This document shows positions 32,211-45,203 of a stretch of DNA of 64,000 bases, piece by piece (position 1 is the first letter of the stretch; the number at the start of each line of letters is the position of its first letter). Under the pieces are notes generated by a model that saw nothing but the letters and a program-made list of their open reading frames with translations, did not search any database and had not been told where the DNA came from. Location of the stretch: NCBI GenBank assembly GCA_029959085.1, contig JARWIR010000005.1, forward strand, positions 9,302,501-9,366,500, read 5' to 3'. Origin of the DNA: Nemophila menziesii. Lineage: Eukaryota; Streptophyta; Magnoliopsida; Boraginales; Hydrophyllaceae. Made by a program: the position numbers and the translations under genes.

Positions 32211-34318
32211 TTTGTTTGCTATAAAAACGCATTTTAATATATCATTCAGGAAATGTTAAGATTCTATATATAGTCATTATTAATTATATTAAACTGAAAT
32301 AATGACAATGAAAATAGAGTTACTGCCACCCCTAATTAATTAGATCTTGCAAGTTCCAGCTTCACGTATGACAGTGGACAGGGCTGTGCATTATGAAGAG
32401 GGGTGGGGTAGCTTCATCCCCTCTAGGTTTTCGAAAATAATAATCTTTTATCCTATAATGCTTTTTTTTTTTGTTTACTTGACCTCTCTTAATTGTATCT
32501 TTATTTTTCTTTAATATCTATCTGCTTTGGTTTTTTTTGAGTTAATTGTACTATAGTTTTTTATAAATTATTCGAATTAATTAAACTATAATCTCTATGT
32601 TTTATATAAATAATAAATCAAAAAGCTAATAAGTTTTTTCTACTATAAATTGAAGTGAATATGACTGATTCTATAAATTTGCAATCGCTCCACACATTTA
32701 ACCGTGAACGGAGTAAATGTGAGTTGCAGCCATGATGGTAGAACTTGGCTCCACCTAGTAATATAAATATCTAATGACTTAGCTTCTTTTAATTTTAATT
32801 TTATTTTCTTTTTTCCATTTTTAGGGCTCACTACTCTTAGTTATTACTTAATTTTGATTATTTTGCTGTTTGTATGATCAATATAAGTAACTTTGTATGA
32901 TATGAGGATTGTAAAGAAATTACTAACTGATCAAAGAAGGAGTCGATGACTCTGATTCCCAACAAAATTTCTGTCTCGCTCCCCGTTTATGGATCTACTA
33001 GTATATTTTTTTTGAGAGGAAATCATATGATCCTTAGTGTACTTGAAAGTTTTGGTATTACAGTTAATATGATAAAACATAAACATGCATGTTAATGACT
33101 TAACAATAACGATTGATTTGTTTTCTTAATTCTAACAGAAGACCAGCTGGAATACTCATTTGAGCAAGATAGTTTCTGTCAGTGATACCATGAAGGCACG
33201 AGAAGGCTGAAAAATTATATGGCCTCAACCGCGGACCTTCATAAAGGTCACAGGACTGAGTCCGACTGACAGGAAATCGTCTCCACTCAGTCAACAACTC
33301 TCACACCATGTATTCTTATCTTCCTATTATAAGTATTACTGTAGGAGAGATATCATCAAGTATGAGAATGTTAGCTAGATGTTTAACACCATAGTTCCAA
33401 GTCTTATAAATATATTGTAACAACTTTTAACCCTATTCTAAAGTTAAAGATCGATAATCAGAGTAGATGTGGGGACATGGAGGTAACCACCATGGGAAGA
33501 TTTAGAGGACAGTGGAAGTTTACAATCTCTACAGCTCTCCAGAGTGCAATGTAAATTTATTAAGATATTTTTTTTGGATAAAAATTATTTGTAACATATA
33601 TATTATATGAAAAAAATATAGTCCTTTTAATTTATTTTTTGAGAATAAATATGATATAAATTTAATCGTCATAATTTATATTTTGTGATTAATACCAGAA
33701 TAATAATAATATATGTAGATCATATATACAAAAGTTAAATTTCAATAAAACCTAATTGTGTTTGCCATCACTTAGAAACCCTAGTTGTTAAGATCCCATT
33801 ATTCTTCCATTAATACTAATGTTCTTCTACGCTCTTATATTAAATCACAGGACGTTGGAAAACACTCCAAATCAATTGGAAAAACAAAAAATACACGGGA
33901 CGCCGAATTACACTTCAAGTTAATTGGAAAAATAGATTCCACTAGTATAACTGAAGTGGCAGATATTTTTCCAAAATTTACGATGCTACTATACAAGGAC
34001 ATACATTAATTAACAAGTTTGTCAATTATAAGTAACTTTTTTTGGAAGGAGTATTTATTTCCCGTTTGGGAGTGAGGGGACAACAATTAATTACTTAGAT
34101 AAAATTCAGAGACGGAGAAGCGCTACATAGTACATATACTCATTTAAATTTGTTTGGACCAGAAAACTACAACACCAAAGGCCAACTTGACCATGTATGT
34201 GTTTATATTGTGTGGATGCATCTCGATGTCCAAACAAATTCTAAGTGCTAACTTGGTACGTAACCCTAGAACTATATATTAAAAAATCATGTAATTAGAA
34301 AATTTGAAGTTTAAATAT
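32211..34318. other. Intergenic, no gene recognised
   Basis: 33100-33300 is open for 65 codons on the minus strand (IPAGLLLELRKQ near the end) and is GC-richer than its surroundings. It might be a lone exon or an element relic, but I cannot match it. 33785-34009 is open for 74 codons on the plus strand with no motif. The remainder is AT-rich. Confidence 0.35.
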
Positions 34319-35463
34319 GAGTTTTTGTAGTATACCATTTTGCAAAACAATTTACACAAATATACAAAAATAAAAAATATTTACATAAATATATTATTTC
34401 AGCAAATTGGAAAAATGAGTTTTTGATTAAACAACCTTTCTCCTCCACCATTCACACTTTTATACCAAAGGATGATCACATTAATTTTATTTTAAATCCA
34501 TTCGTTTATATAATATTTAATTATTATTTTAATTATAATAAATAATAGATTAATGTTATAGTTTTGAATTATTGTAGCCGGAGTTGGTAGGTACCCGCGA
34601 TGGTGGTCAGGGGTGGTGTCCCGACAACGATGGTGTTGATGGTCGGAAAAGGGCTGTAGTTAACTATTTGTTTAATATTAAAAATAAATAAATATCATAT
34701 TAAGTAAAAATTAAAATTAAATAATATAAAATAGGGTATTTTAAGTATAATTAGAAATCAACTATATCTACAAAAACCATCTCCGTCATCGGTCCCCACT
34801 ATCACCGTTGAACCACTATCTTCAACAATCGTGGCACCGACCCCACCACCGATCATCGCCAAGGGATTCAACGCGCTCTACCACCACAAATTCATTGCTA
34901 TCACCACCGATTTTCGACGAGCAACTCCATTGACCATCGTGGACCACAACCAACTCCGACTACAACCATGAGCGCAGTCGCCGGACCACCACTATCATTA
35001 ATATACTATAATTGATCTAATTTATCTACATTAAAACATAAATCCAAAACTAAATAAGTAAAAGTATTTTATTTTAACTATTACATAATATAATCGATCA
35101 ATTATTTTTATTTAACCTTTTTTATATATTTTTATAAATTATCTAAACAAAAATCTAAATACTAAATTAATATATTTAATGAATTAAGTTTAATAAAATA
35201 ATTCAAAATTATAACATTAATATATCATTTAATATGATTAAAATGATAACTACTAAATATTACATAAACAAATGAATTTTAAAAATAGATAAATGTGATC
35301 ATCGTTTATTATAGAAGTGTGATGGTGGATAAGAAAAGTTGTTTAATCAAAAACTCATTTCGGCATTTGACTTGCCAAAATAGTACATTTATGCAAATAT
35401 TCTTTACTTTGGTACATTTGTGTAAATTGTTTTGCAAAATAGTATACAACTACAAAAAAACTT
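34319..35463. mobile_element. Long-armed foldback element
   Basis: Two inverse arms of about 175-180 bp: 34319-34495 and 35283-35463. Shared segments include 'ttttgcaaaacaatttacac' with its inverse, and 'gagtttttgattaaacaac' with its inverse. The middle holds GC-rich blocks with CCACCACCG-type words on both strands (34575-34660, 34780-34995), which are partly complementary to each other. No clear target duplication. The layout suits a Mutator-like foldback. The 98-codon ORF at 35295 lies in the right arm and is not a gene. Confidence 0.75.
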
Positions 35464-35595
35464 GTAAAAATTGTATATCCAAACTTTCTACGAAGGAATC
35501 TCTTGTTTTATATCTTAGAGAACTTCTTGCATCTATTGTTGGAATTATTAAATCAAATGACTTAACACAACGAATGCTAAAAGAGAATTGAAAAG

Positions 35596-35704
35596 TCCTC
35601 TCACGCGCATCAATACTACCTCCCGTTTGGGCCAACACCGGCGGGAGAGGACGCGAGGGCAGGGATTGTGGGGAGAGGGGGGGGGGGGGGGGGGGGGGGG
35701 GGGG
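35596..35704. repeat. G-rich segment ending in a poly-G run
   Basis: 35635-35705 is purine-rich and ends in an unbroken G run of about 26 bases (35679-35704). Such runs are rare in plant DNA and hard to sequence, so the exact length is uncertain. Confidence 0.8.
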
Positions 35705-36548
35705 AAGTCTTGATAAATTAGAAAATAAAAATAAAACTAGATTTTGAAAAGAGACTAGTATTTATATTATTTATTGGTATTCATATCAATCTCAGCAAAA
35801 GACAAAACATTCCAAACTTGATGACTCATTAATTCAAAAAATTCCACATGAAGGCTCAAATGTTATTGATGTTACAATAGTTTGGTCAATCCGTCCAAGT
35901 TCGTGTATTTATTCTAGTCGTTGGTACTCCATATTATTCCCCATAGAATACCAAACGCCCAAAAATTAATGGCTCATTAATTTAGATTATTCCATATAAG
36001 TGTTCAGCTATTATAGATGTTACAAGAGTTTAGTCAACCCGTCCAAGTTGGTGCATTGACCAGAAGTTAGAAGGCTATCCAGGTTCATGAAGCATAACTA
36101 AGAATTCAGAAAGAAAATCTACCTTCTCCCTAAAACGATTTCTTAAGTGATATACTTAATTAGAGTTATCGGCACTATCGTAATATCTTTTTAACAAAAC
36201 TATATTTCTGTGTAATCGTATCATCTTTCTGAATTTTCGTGTAAGTTATGATATTTTAATTCTTGTAATAGCTTTTAATATTACACTTTTATTGAAATGT
36301 TTTATTGAATCTATTTTTGTTAAAACAGTGATTCGTTAGTCTTTACTAACAGTTATAAGTTACATGTACAATGTAAAATATACAAGTACGTCATCATACT
36401 CGGAAACTAGGTTCTTGAAAGGACTCGACATTCTTAAATTAAAAGATAATTATTATAAGGAACCCCTAAATAATTATATGGGAGAGAAATATATTGAGAA
36501 AACTTTGTATAATATTGCACAACTAATATACATTCACTTATACAGTAA
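35705..36548. other. Intergenic with a diverged direct repeat
   Basis: 35818-35900 and 35960-36060 are loosely similar: 'atgactcattaattcaaa' / 'atggctcattaatttaga', then 'agtttggtcaatccgtccaa' / 'agtttagtcaacccgtccaa'. No gene seen. Confidence 0.45.
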
Positions 36549-38830
36549 TCAACGCTAGCAACCGTGTCGTGGTCACTGGTGGTATTAAAAGTGGTCATTA
36601 AAGGTGAAAAAACTTCTAGTGATCGTTATTGGTCGCTAAAAGTTACTCGATATTGGTTGGTTTTTAGAGGCACCCTTTTATCGAGAGACTATCTTGATGA
36701 TTGCTAAATGTCCTACCTTTACCGACCATCTACGCCCTAACAAATTTTAATATCCTTTATCGACCACCTTCAGTCGCCAGAACCTTTTCCATAACGACCA
36801 CAAAGTGGTCTCCAATTCATTGTTCCATTTGCGATAAAAAAAGCGGTATCCAGTTCTGGTGTTCTTTTGGCGACAGCCAACAATTATTAAAAGGGTATGA
36901 ATCCAAATTTATAATAAGATGTTTTCCTAGAGCCAAAAATTGACCCGCAATAATTTAAAGAGTACTATTCAATTGAAAAATACTCTTTATATGCTTTCCT
37001 TACGGGTTCACTCGCGTATCTAGCCAAACATTTTCTATAAATTTGGATGATTATCTTATTTTTAAGTAAAAGTCTACCATTTTGAACAAATAAAATATTC
37101 AAATTGAACGTACAATAAAAATCAAGTGTAACGCGATACAATTATCTTATCTAATTTGAACTAATCGGTAAGTCTGTGATATCTGTTGAGGTGCTCTTTG
37201 AATTGATAATCAACATACATGCGATGATGACCTACATACTACATACATATCTTGCACTGGTAAACAACTTGATACTTCTTCTGGAAATGCTTGGCATGCA
37301 TTGAGTACTAAAAATGATGTTACCGTCATGAAACAATATATAGGTAACTCCACGTTTGTATTCTCTCCTATAATAATCGTAAGGTACCTGCTCCAGACAG
37401 GTGCTGCAAGTACATAGTCCATAATTTGGGTGATGTATGCAAATCTCTTGGTAAGTGCTCATATATTGGGATTCTCGTGGAAGTATCCACGGACCCTAGT
37501 GTATCTTCCATTTAAGTGTGTAAAAGAAAATTATATTAATTGCATTATTAAGCGCCTATTTATTTATATTAATGCATTATTAAGTTATATGTTTAGTATG
37601 TTTTATATTAGTTTGCACTATTACACTCTTAAATGATTAATTTTATATTAATTCCACTATTAAATCTAATATTTAATATTTTTATATTAATTGCACTATT
37701 AAGCTCCTATATTACTATTTCATATGAATTGCTCTATTAAGTCCTTATATCACTATTTTTATATTAATTGCACTATTAAGTTCTATTTTTATTATTTTTA
37801 TATTAATTGCACTATTATTATATTAATTACAATATTAAGTTCTATATTTAATATTTTTATATTAAATGTACTATTAAGACACTATGTTATTATTTTTATA
37901 TTAAATACACGATGAAGTTTTTATAGTATTTTAAAATAACCTGATAAATCTATATTTTAAAATAAATTGTTTTTATTACACTTAAAAATTTAACTGCGTT
38001 ATGTAATCCCTATAGTATTTAGTGCACTAATTATATATTCAATTACACTTTTAATCCCTAATAATTACACTAATAAGTCCCTAAAAATTTTAATTGCACA
38101 ATTATAACTCTAAAAGTTCTTATTTTGCCCTAATAAAAAATGAGCTATAATAGTGAAATTAAAATTCGCCATTAGCCATCACACTAACCTAAATACAAAG
38201 TATCTATCAAATTAAACCATATAAAACAAAACAAACATACAACAACACAATTTAATCAATCATTTTTATATTAATTGAAATATATACATATATATTTTTA
38301 GAGATATATAGTGTAATTTATACATTAGAAATTACCTGATAAGAGAGGAAGGAAAGGATGGCGACAGAGGTGGGGCGTTGATGGGGCTGAAGTAGTGACG
38401 AAGGTGGGGCATCATCGTCGATGGAAGTGGGGCAGGGTCGGACCTTGGTCACGGTTGCAAGATGAAGAGGGGGGATGGGGGTTGGATGGAAAAGAAATGT
38501 ATGGGAAATTAAATGGCATTGTTGAAATCCGATTTGCTTTATATCATTATTTAATAAACATCTAACGACCACCTGAGTGGTCGCTAGATGTTTGAGTCTA
38601 AAACGCCGAAGAGGGATATTCGAAAGGCGGGAAATGAAGGGCGATCAATTTTTTTGAGGAATTCTACCCGAACACGCTAGTGGTCGGTATTATATATTAC
38701 TCTTTAACGACTAACAAGATATTAAATTTTGATTTTTTTGTAGTTTGACGTAACTTTTGGCGAGCAAGAGTGGTATCCAATGCTAATCTCTAGCGATCAC
38801 TACCCCGGGTTGCTGAATGTTTGGCCATGA
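36549..38830. mobile_element. CACTA-like region with 'gtggtcgcta' subterminal words
   Basis: 36549-36800 and 38560-38830 are both rich in 'gtggtcgctag', 'cgaccacc' and 'ggtcattaaa' words in both orientations, typical of CACTA subterminal arrays. Between them lie a ~42-bp tandem repeat (37530-37925), an AT-rich stretch and a G-rich segment (38340-38480). A worn end 'ttttttgtagtttg' lies near 38739. Two overlapping minus-strand ORFs at 37210-37462 show no motif. Exact borders were not found. Confidence 0.45.
37530..37925. repeat. Degenerate ~42-bp tandem repeat
   Basis: About nine units with the consensus 'tttttatattaattgcacta' then 'ttaagttctatatttaat'. Copies differ by several bases and small gaps. 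Short ORFs at 37430 and 37724 are products of the repeat. Confidence 0.75.
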
Positions 38831-39319
38831 GAAACACAACCGAAACTTGTCAAAACTTAGAGAACATGCTAAGAATGAAATACTACTAGGAAACTGGCTA
38901 ATCAACGCTATATAAGGTTTTCTCAGGTCTATAAAGACAATGCTAAAATGTTACACTTGTATAGACTTTGAACTAAGGGGACAGATAAGAGAAAACAACC
39001 ACATATGAATAGAATATTGCACCATGCATATGGATAACTTCGCACCATGCATGGAAGCCAAATAACCAATGATGGTTTTGAACAAAGTAAACCCTATTAT
39101 GTTCCCTTCATTGAAAAGTTTGAGATCCCAAGTCAAAACTAACAAGACTTTTGAAATAGATAATATCCTACTTAAGATATAAAGATGATGTATTTTTAAC
39201 TCTTAAACAATGTTTTGTGATGGCCACTGTCATTTATTTTTGGATGATATGAGCCATAGGTCGCATATAATTATGTATGGATTATTTTATGTTATTTATC
39301 TATGTTATAGTTGTGGGAT
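38831..39319. other. Intergenic, no gene seen
   Basis: A 64-codon minus-strand ORF (38951-39145) has no motif. No repeats. Confidence 0.4.
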
Positions 39320-40150
39320 TTACCACTATCGGTTGTAAAGGTGGTCGCTAGTGGTCGCTAAATGTCACATCTAGCAATTTTTATTGGTCGCTAAAGTTTA
39401 TTCGCCACTGTCTCGTTGTTAGAGGTTCTCTCTATCGAGAGCCACTGCCGCTAGAAGTAAACATTTCTAGCAACCACCGTCGTGGTCACTCAAGGTGACA
39501 CATTTATCGACTACCCCTGTCCTTAGGAAAATAGGTTATCAATACTAAGGGATAAGGTGGTCGGTATAATTAAAGACCTCTAGCGACCACCTAGAGGTTG
39601 CTAGTACTCCTATATCTTTTGCGACTATTCAGTGGTCGCTAGTACTTGAAAATATTTTGCGACCAAATGATGGTTGTTGAAGGTTTGTGATTGAAATAAA
39701 GGATTTTATTATTTATTCAACTACAATTTTTTAGATTCACACATACTAAACCCGGATTACACCACAAGTATACTAAATTTGGAATAATTAACAAAAACCA
39801 CCAAAACTAAATAATCAACACATATAAGTTATTCTGCTACAAAATAATAATAGTCAATTTGTGCTACTAACATGTCTCGTATTCTTCCCTCTTAACGCCA
39901 ATAAACTCATCATTATTATCTATATGCATCGTCTAGTGGATATCAACTTCATTAGCGTCTACATTAGTTGAAACATCATCCAATCTTTCTAGGTTAAAAT
40001 CGGTGTATTCTAATCCATCTATCTCTACGGTATCATTCACAATAGGTATTAGCTCAGAGATATCAACCGTAGACATGGCACCCCAAAGATGTACACTCTA
40101 GCAGTGACGTTCTCTCACTTCCCAAACCATCTTCCATACACTGAGTCACG
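39320..40150 (-). mobile_element. CACTA-like subterminal array and possible transposase tail
   Basis: 39320-39690 repeats 'gtggtcgctag', 'gcgaccacc' and 'tagcaaccac' in both orientations, as at 36549 and 38560. On the minus strand 40060-39890 has about 50 open codons rich in Asp and Glu ('EYTDFNLERLDDVSTNVDAN'), like the acidic tail of some CACTA-encoded proteins. The match is by composition and place, not by a diagnostic motif. Confidence 0.4.
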
Positions 40151-42170
40151 ATACCTTGATGTGTACTAAATTATCAATTTAGAAAACTATATCCTATCAA
40201 GGTATGCTAAAATAATCTACTAACCAATAACTCGTGTGATCACTCCATGCAAGTGTACATGCCGTTTGCAATAAGTAAGTATATAAGACCGTTCTCCACA
40301 GGGATTATGAGGTTAACTACTATGTTTTTGTAAAATGTTAAGAATCTAGTTGCGATTACTAAAAGACAAGAAGTAAAAGATATAATATTTGTTTGGTTTT
40401 CAAATTAAGAAATAGGATGCAACTCAATTAAACTAAATTGTAATTAAACTAAAAATGTAAATAAACCAAAGAAGAATATGGTATGAGAAGTATAACTTTA
40501 TTTATTTCTAGTAATCCCCTATAGAGAAAATTAACTAAGGGAGACCACGAGTCGGTTTTACCCGATACTGAAGTTAGGGTAAATTAAGGGTAATATATTT
40601 TGGTTTAAGGAATTGCTAGGGTAACCCAAGGGTAGGGTAAGAAAAGTTTACCCTCGGGTTAATTCAGGTTACCCTTCGATTACCTTTGGTTTACCCCCGT
40701 TAGTCAAACTTTTTTTAAGCATGAAAAAATTGAATAAATGACAAAATTTGATTTTTTTATATCATTATACTTATAAAGACCAAAATTACAATTTTGACAT
40801 TACAAACCAAGAAGTCGTGAATCGAATATTTCAAAATAAATTGTGCATGTTTGGAATATCCGAGAAGTCAAATGAAATGATTTCTCCGATATGCATGTTT
40901 TGTACTTTTTTTATTACACGGTTTTTCGGTTTGGGTAACAGCAACCCAATAGCTTGGGTAATATATAGGTAATATACATGGACCCGGAAAATCACAAGGT
41001 AACCCGATAGGTAAAGTTCGCTCACGTAAAACTAACATATATTTCAGTTAGATTTGGTTAAAATTAACACCGTTTTTTGTTTTTGTTAAAATTTGGCTCT
41101 GTCCTGCAATTTACGATTCTAGTTATAGGGTAAATTGGAAAGTTCACATTAATTGGGATTCTAACTTCCTTCTATCTCCCTTCCAGGTAGCTAGGAAGGC
41201 TACCTAACACCATAAGAGACGTCTATCAAGTGAACTCTAAACAAAATCTTCAACGCTAATGGTAATTATCGTATGCGCTTATCAGGCTAATCAAGCTTCT
41301 TAGGGACACTAACACACATTGGACGTATATGAATTGTTTCCATTCCCAAACCCCACGCCAGGGAAATAGTCTGGGGCACTAAGGGGTTGTATATTACAAC
41401 TAATAATTTAATTTATAAATAACATGAATGAATTACCTAGTTCATATATCCCAAATATCCTTTAAATCATCCAAGAAATCAATTTTGGTTTATACATTAA
41501 AGCAATACTCAAGTTGAATAAAATTTAGACCATCATAGAAGAAATAAAATCGAAGGATGAAAGTACCAGAATCATGTTTAGGAAAAGAAAATAATAATAA
41601 TAACCCTAAGAATGATGATGGAATAGTGTAAATGTGGTGTAGTAGGGCTCCATCATCATTATTCTCTTCACAAGCGTTTACCCTTTCTTGCATTTTCTCT
41701 ATGTTGTGGTGTAAAGTGTAAAACTTTCAAAAATGATTTTGTTGATATACCAAGGTTCCAATTTTTTTTGGGAGTTGTGGGACCCTTTCAATAGGCCCAA
41801 GTCAACCAAAAAATGTTTTAAAGGAAGAGTGGACTGGTTCGAGCCACAACAACTGCAACTTCAATAAATCTTTCATGTTAACTCCAAATCACAAACCGTC
41901 ACCTTTCACGCACTCCGAATTCACATGATACCAAATGGATCTCCCAAAATCTTACCTTATTTCACATGATGACTCTCTCAACTCAATTTCCAAATTTTGC
42001 CGCTAATTGCTCTAGCTTTCACAATGTGAGTTTTTGATCCTTTAACGCCTTGACTTGGTTTTGAACTTGCTTTATTAAATTCTTATCCTCGTCTCGGGTT
42101 CCCGTATAATAAAAGTACCTAATATATGCACACTTAACACACATTTAGCGTACAAATAACTCTAAAAGTA
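40151..42170 (-). mobile_element. LTR-like non-coding block b (minus), with inserted segment
   Basis: Read on the minus strand it starts near 42170 with 'gctaaatgtgtgttaagtgt', shares 'caaggcgttaaaggatcaaa'-type sequence with block c on the plus strand, and ends near 40190 with 'ctgtggagaacggtcttata', a usual gypsy LTR end. 40560-41040 interrupts it with 'gggtaaccc' words ('gggtaacccaagggtagggt') and may be a separate insertion. No coding frame or second LTR. Confidence 0.5.
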
Positions 42171-42889
42171 ATAAATTTTCAAAATGGGACAAGAAAATGA
42201 GAACATGTCTAAATGTATGGAACAAAGCGTCAAATAAGTCCAAATAACCCCTGAAAGATATCTCGTGCAACAAAGTCCGTCGAAGTTAAGACTTCAAACA
42301 ACATCTATGGAAAGTAAAATCTGGACGAGAACAATCGGAGGGGGGGCTCAGGGATAACTATATTAATTGGGAAATTTCAAACCGGAAAAGAGTCAGAAAC
42401 ACAATTAATTCACATAAATGATCATCCAAAACTTAACTCAATAAATGAAGGAATATGATCACTAAACCTTGAATAAATGTTGGCTATCCTGGAAAAAATA
42501 TATCTATCCATAAAATCTCATGATGAAAATGGACCACAATCAATTCAATACTATGGGAAAGAGAATCAATGAGATTCAAATGTTCACAGAAGATATGCAT
42601 TCGAGTCCGGTGTTGCAAAAGTTCAAGTGTTCAGGAATAAGAGTGACGGTATGATGGAGTAGGAATTCAAGAATTTCGAGGATTGAAGATAACGACATGT
42701 AATTCTGGGATAAAATCAATTGTGTTGGACATGCCATCGAGGATGAAACAACTTTAGCAGTGCCAGTACCAAAGAAGATTCGAGTACCCAGGTGATGTAT
42801 AATATTTTGTTCTAGAATAATCGTATCACAAAACATATTTTTGGGGGATTAGTGTGACCTAAGAGAGGGATTATTTTTAAGTATTTGAT
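42171..42889. other. Degraded region, no gene recognised
   Basis: 42590-42840 is open on the minus strand for 86 codons and reads partly like protein on the plus strand, but no family is evident. It may be remnant retroelement sequence between the two LTR-like blocks. Confidence 0.35.
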
Positions 42890-43855
42890 GCTTCTTGCTT
42901 TCATATCTCATTTTGGGCTTATTACTATTTTTAGAGTTTTTTGTGCTTTAATCGTGTGTTAAGTGTGTAGTGTTTAGGTACATGTTGAAATTAAACCCCA
43001 AGGAGACATATAGAAGTCAAGAAATCAAATCCAAACCCAATTCAAGGCGTAAATAGAGCAAAAAATCACTTTTGTAGATCTTGAAGGTTTACTGGCAAAG
43101 TGTTGACGTAACTTGTGTCAGTCACGCCAAAGAATTGGTTAGAGATTTTGAAATTGTTCCTTTTTATTTCAATGGATATAGAAGTAAGAGACGCATGGAA
43201 GTTGACGGAAGTCGATTCGGAGCTGAGACAAAAAAGTTATGCTAATTCTTCCACGGTGACTCGAACTTGGCCAACATAGAGAAAATACAGGTTGGGCCTT
43301 TTGTCCCACCAAAGGGGCCCATATAGACCTAAAAAGTTTTTGGACTCATATAAATACATGCTAGAAGCTGAAAAAGGACGCAGCTCGTATTTAAAAAAAA
43401 TAAGAACACCCCTGGAGCTAGAAGAGATGAAAGGAGAAGGGATTTCAACAACAATTTCACCATTCTTCCATCTGGAGTTCGATTTGTCATTTCATTTGGT
43501 GTAATTTTATTGAAATTTTATTTTTACTAATGATTTTCATAGTTTCAATTCTTAATTTCTAGTATTCTTCATCATAAATGATTGTCTATTCTTACCTTGA
43601 TAAAGTATATTGTAGTAATAGTAGTTAGACTATCATCAAGGTGGTTTTTTTTTATTATGAACTTAGGATATAAGAACTCGGTGTGTGTTAGTGAGCCGAA
43701 AGGTCTTGACTATCAGAGTAGTCAATAGGGTGTGAACCAATTAGTGTCCAAAAATATTATAGGGTCACCCCAGAGGGGTCCCTAGTATTGTAAGGTGGGA
43801 CGCGCAATACGAAAGGAGAACTCACTGGATAGCGTGGGTTAAGATTTCCAAATCC
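42890..43855 (+). mobile_element. LTR-like non-coding block c (plus), related to block b
   Basis: 'cgtgtgttaagtgtgtagtg' (42953) and 'caattcaaggcgtaaataga' (43040) match block b in opposite orientation. It has a TATA box (tataaata, 43349-43356), a leader, and 'ggtcaccccagaggggtccc' (43763). These are features of a plant gypsy LTR. Its right end runs into a LINE relic at about 43856. Confidence 0.5.
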
Positions 43856-45140
43856 ATATCTATAGGAGGAATAGGCTTTCAAGATTTTCAAAAAAATTGA
43901 AGCTGGAAATACTGGCTAACCAAGCTTGGAGAATCACCATAATCCACACTCATTTGTAGAAAATTACTCAATGGAATCTAATTCTGAATTCATCTCTCTC
44001 GGATGCAAAAATCAAAAGAAAGAGATCACAGAGTTATGAAAGGATTTATAAAGGGATTTAAATGATAAAGAAAGAGTGTATTATTCAAACCAGGGATGTA
44101 ATGAGTACGACTATCTGGAAATACTCATGGATCGGTATGAACTTTACCCTGGAAAAACAAGGAGGATGTAATCTCAATTATGTGGTTCAACTCTTCAATA
44201 AAGACTTTTCCGATTGAAACACATATATTTTGAACCAAGATTTTCCTGCACTAGCCGGAAATGCAATTCTAATAATACGTCTATTACAAGTCTACCAAAA
44301 TGACAAAATTATCCAGCCACACTCGAAGAACGGGGTTTTCTCAACAAAATTAAGATACCACGCTTTTGGTAAATAAGAGTCAAAGAAGAAATGTCGATCA
44401 TCACAAAAAGCAAAGCTAGATAACCCAAAGATTTGGGATACAGTCAAACATTCCAACAAAAATCATTATATTTTGATGAAATGTAATAATGAGCTACCAA
44501 CAAAAAATAATCTCTATAAAAGAAAATGCACGAAAAATACTAAATGTAATAGTGTGATCATGAGATCGAATCTATAGAACACTTTCTCCTTTAATGCCTT
44601 TTCAGTGCATCAATATGAGTCACATCGGCTACATAGATAACGATCAATTCTAAGTGAACGCTGAAAAATGGAGGAATATATTTTGAAGATTATCCAATAC
44701 TATACAAAGACTGAATATGATTGCAAAATTATTACGACTTTTATACTTTGTACGCTCTGAAATATATAAAAAAAGAATGCACAGTCTATTTTTCAAAAGA
44801 AAATAGAACCCAAATAAAATTAATCTTAAAACAAATTTTCTCATCAAAGATATATATAGCGATATGGATCACACTGTGAGTCAAACAATTAGTGGAAGTC
44901 AAAGTCCGCCTAGATTAAATTCTCTCAATGAGCGTATACTATAAGATAATAGAAAAGTTATATGATTAAATGATGTATCTTTTATAAATGGATGGGATAA
45001 CACTGGTATAGCATTTATCGATATCAATAGGGGTGAAACTAATATCCATAAAGAAACAAAATCCATCAAAGCCAAATCACTTGTTAAAGGAGAAATTTGG
45101 GCAATACTGAAATCATCCAAAGTATTGAAAAAATTCATAT
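43856..45140 (+). pseudogene. LINE ORF2 relic: end of reverse transcriptase region to RNase H
   Basis: In three plus frames one reads 'GIGFQDFQK', 'LTKLGE' and 'LFNKDF' (reverse transcriptase C-terminal region), then 'NNELPTKNNLYKRK' and 'EIESIEHFLL' (zf-RVT region, 44490-44590). From about 44955 'NDVSFINGWDNTGIAFIDI' and 'VKGEIWAILKSSK' follow (RNase H). Stops and shifts occur every 50-100 bases. This is the usual order at the end of a plant L1 ORF2. No tail or target duplication found. Confidence 0.65.
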
Positions 45141-45142
45141 AC

Positions 45143-45203
45143 TAATTAGAGTATACCGTCTATCATTTATGAGATCGGGAAATGTATAGGGAAATTTTTA
45201 TCA
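45143..45203 (+). repeat. 61-65-bp dispersed direct repeat, copy 1
   Basis: 'tagagtataccgtctatcat' to 'aatttttatcatgga'. It recurs at 46476-46540 with about seven differences. Confidence 0.85.

Noticed and set aside
35295..35591. 98-codon ORF
   Set aside because: It lies mostly in the right arm of the foldback element; the left arm gives no matching product and no domain is seen.
37210..37462. Two overlapping minus-strand ORFs with several Cys and Tyr
   Set aside because: They overlap in different frames inside a CACTA-like region and show no family motif; at most an element relic.
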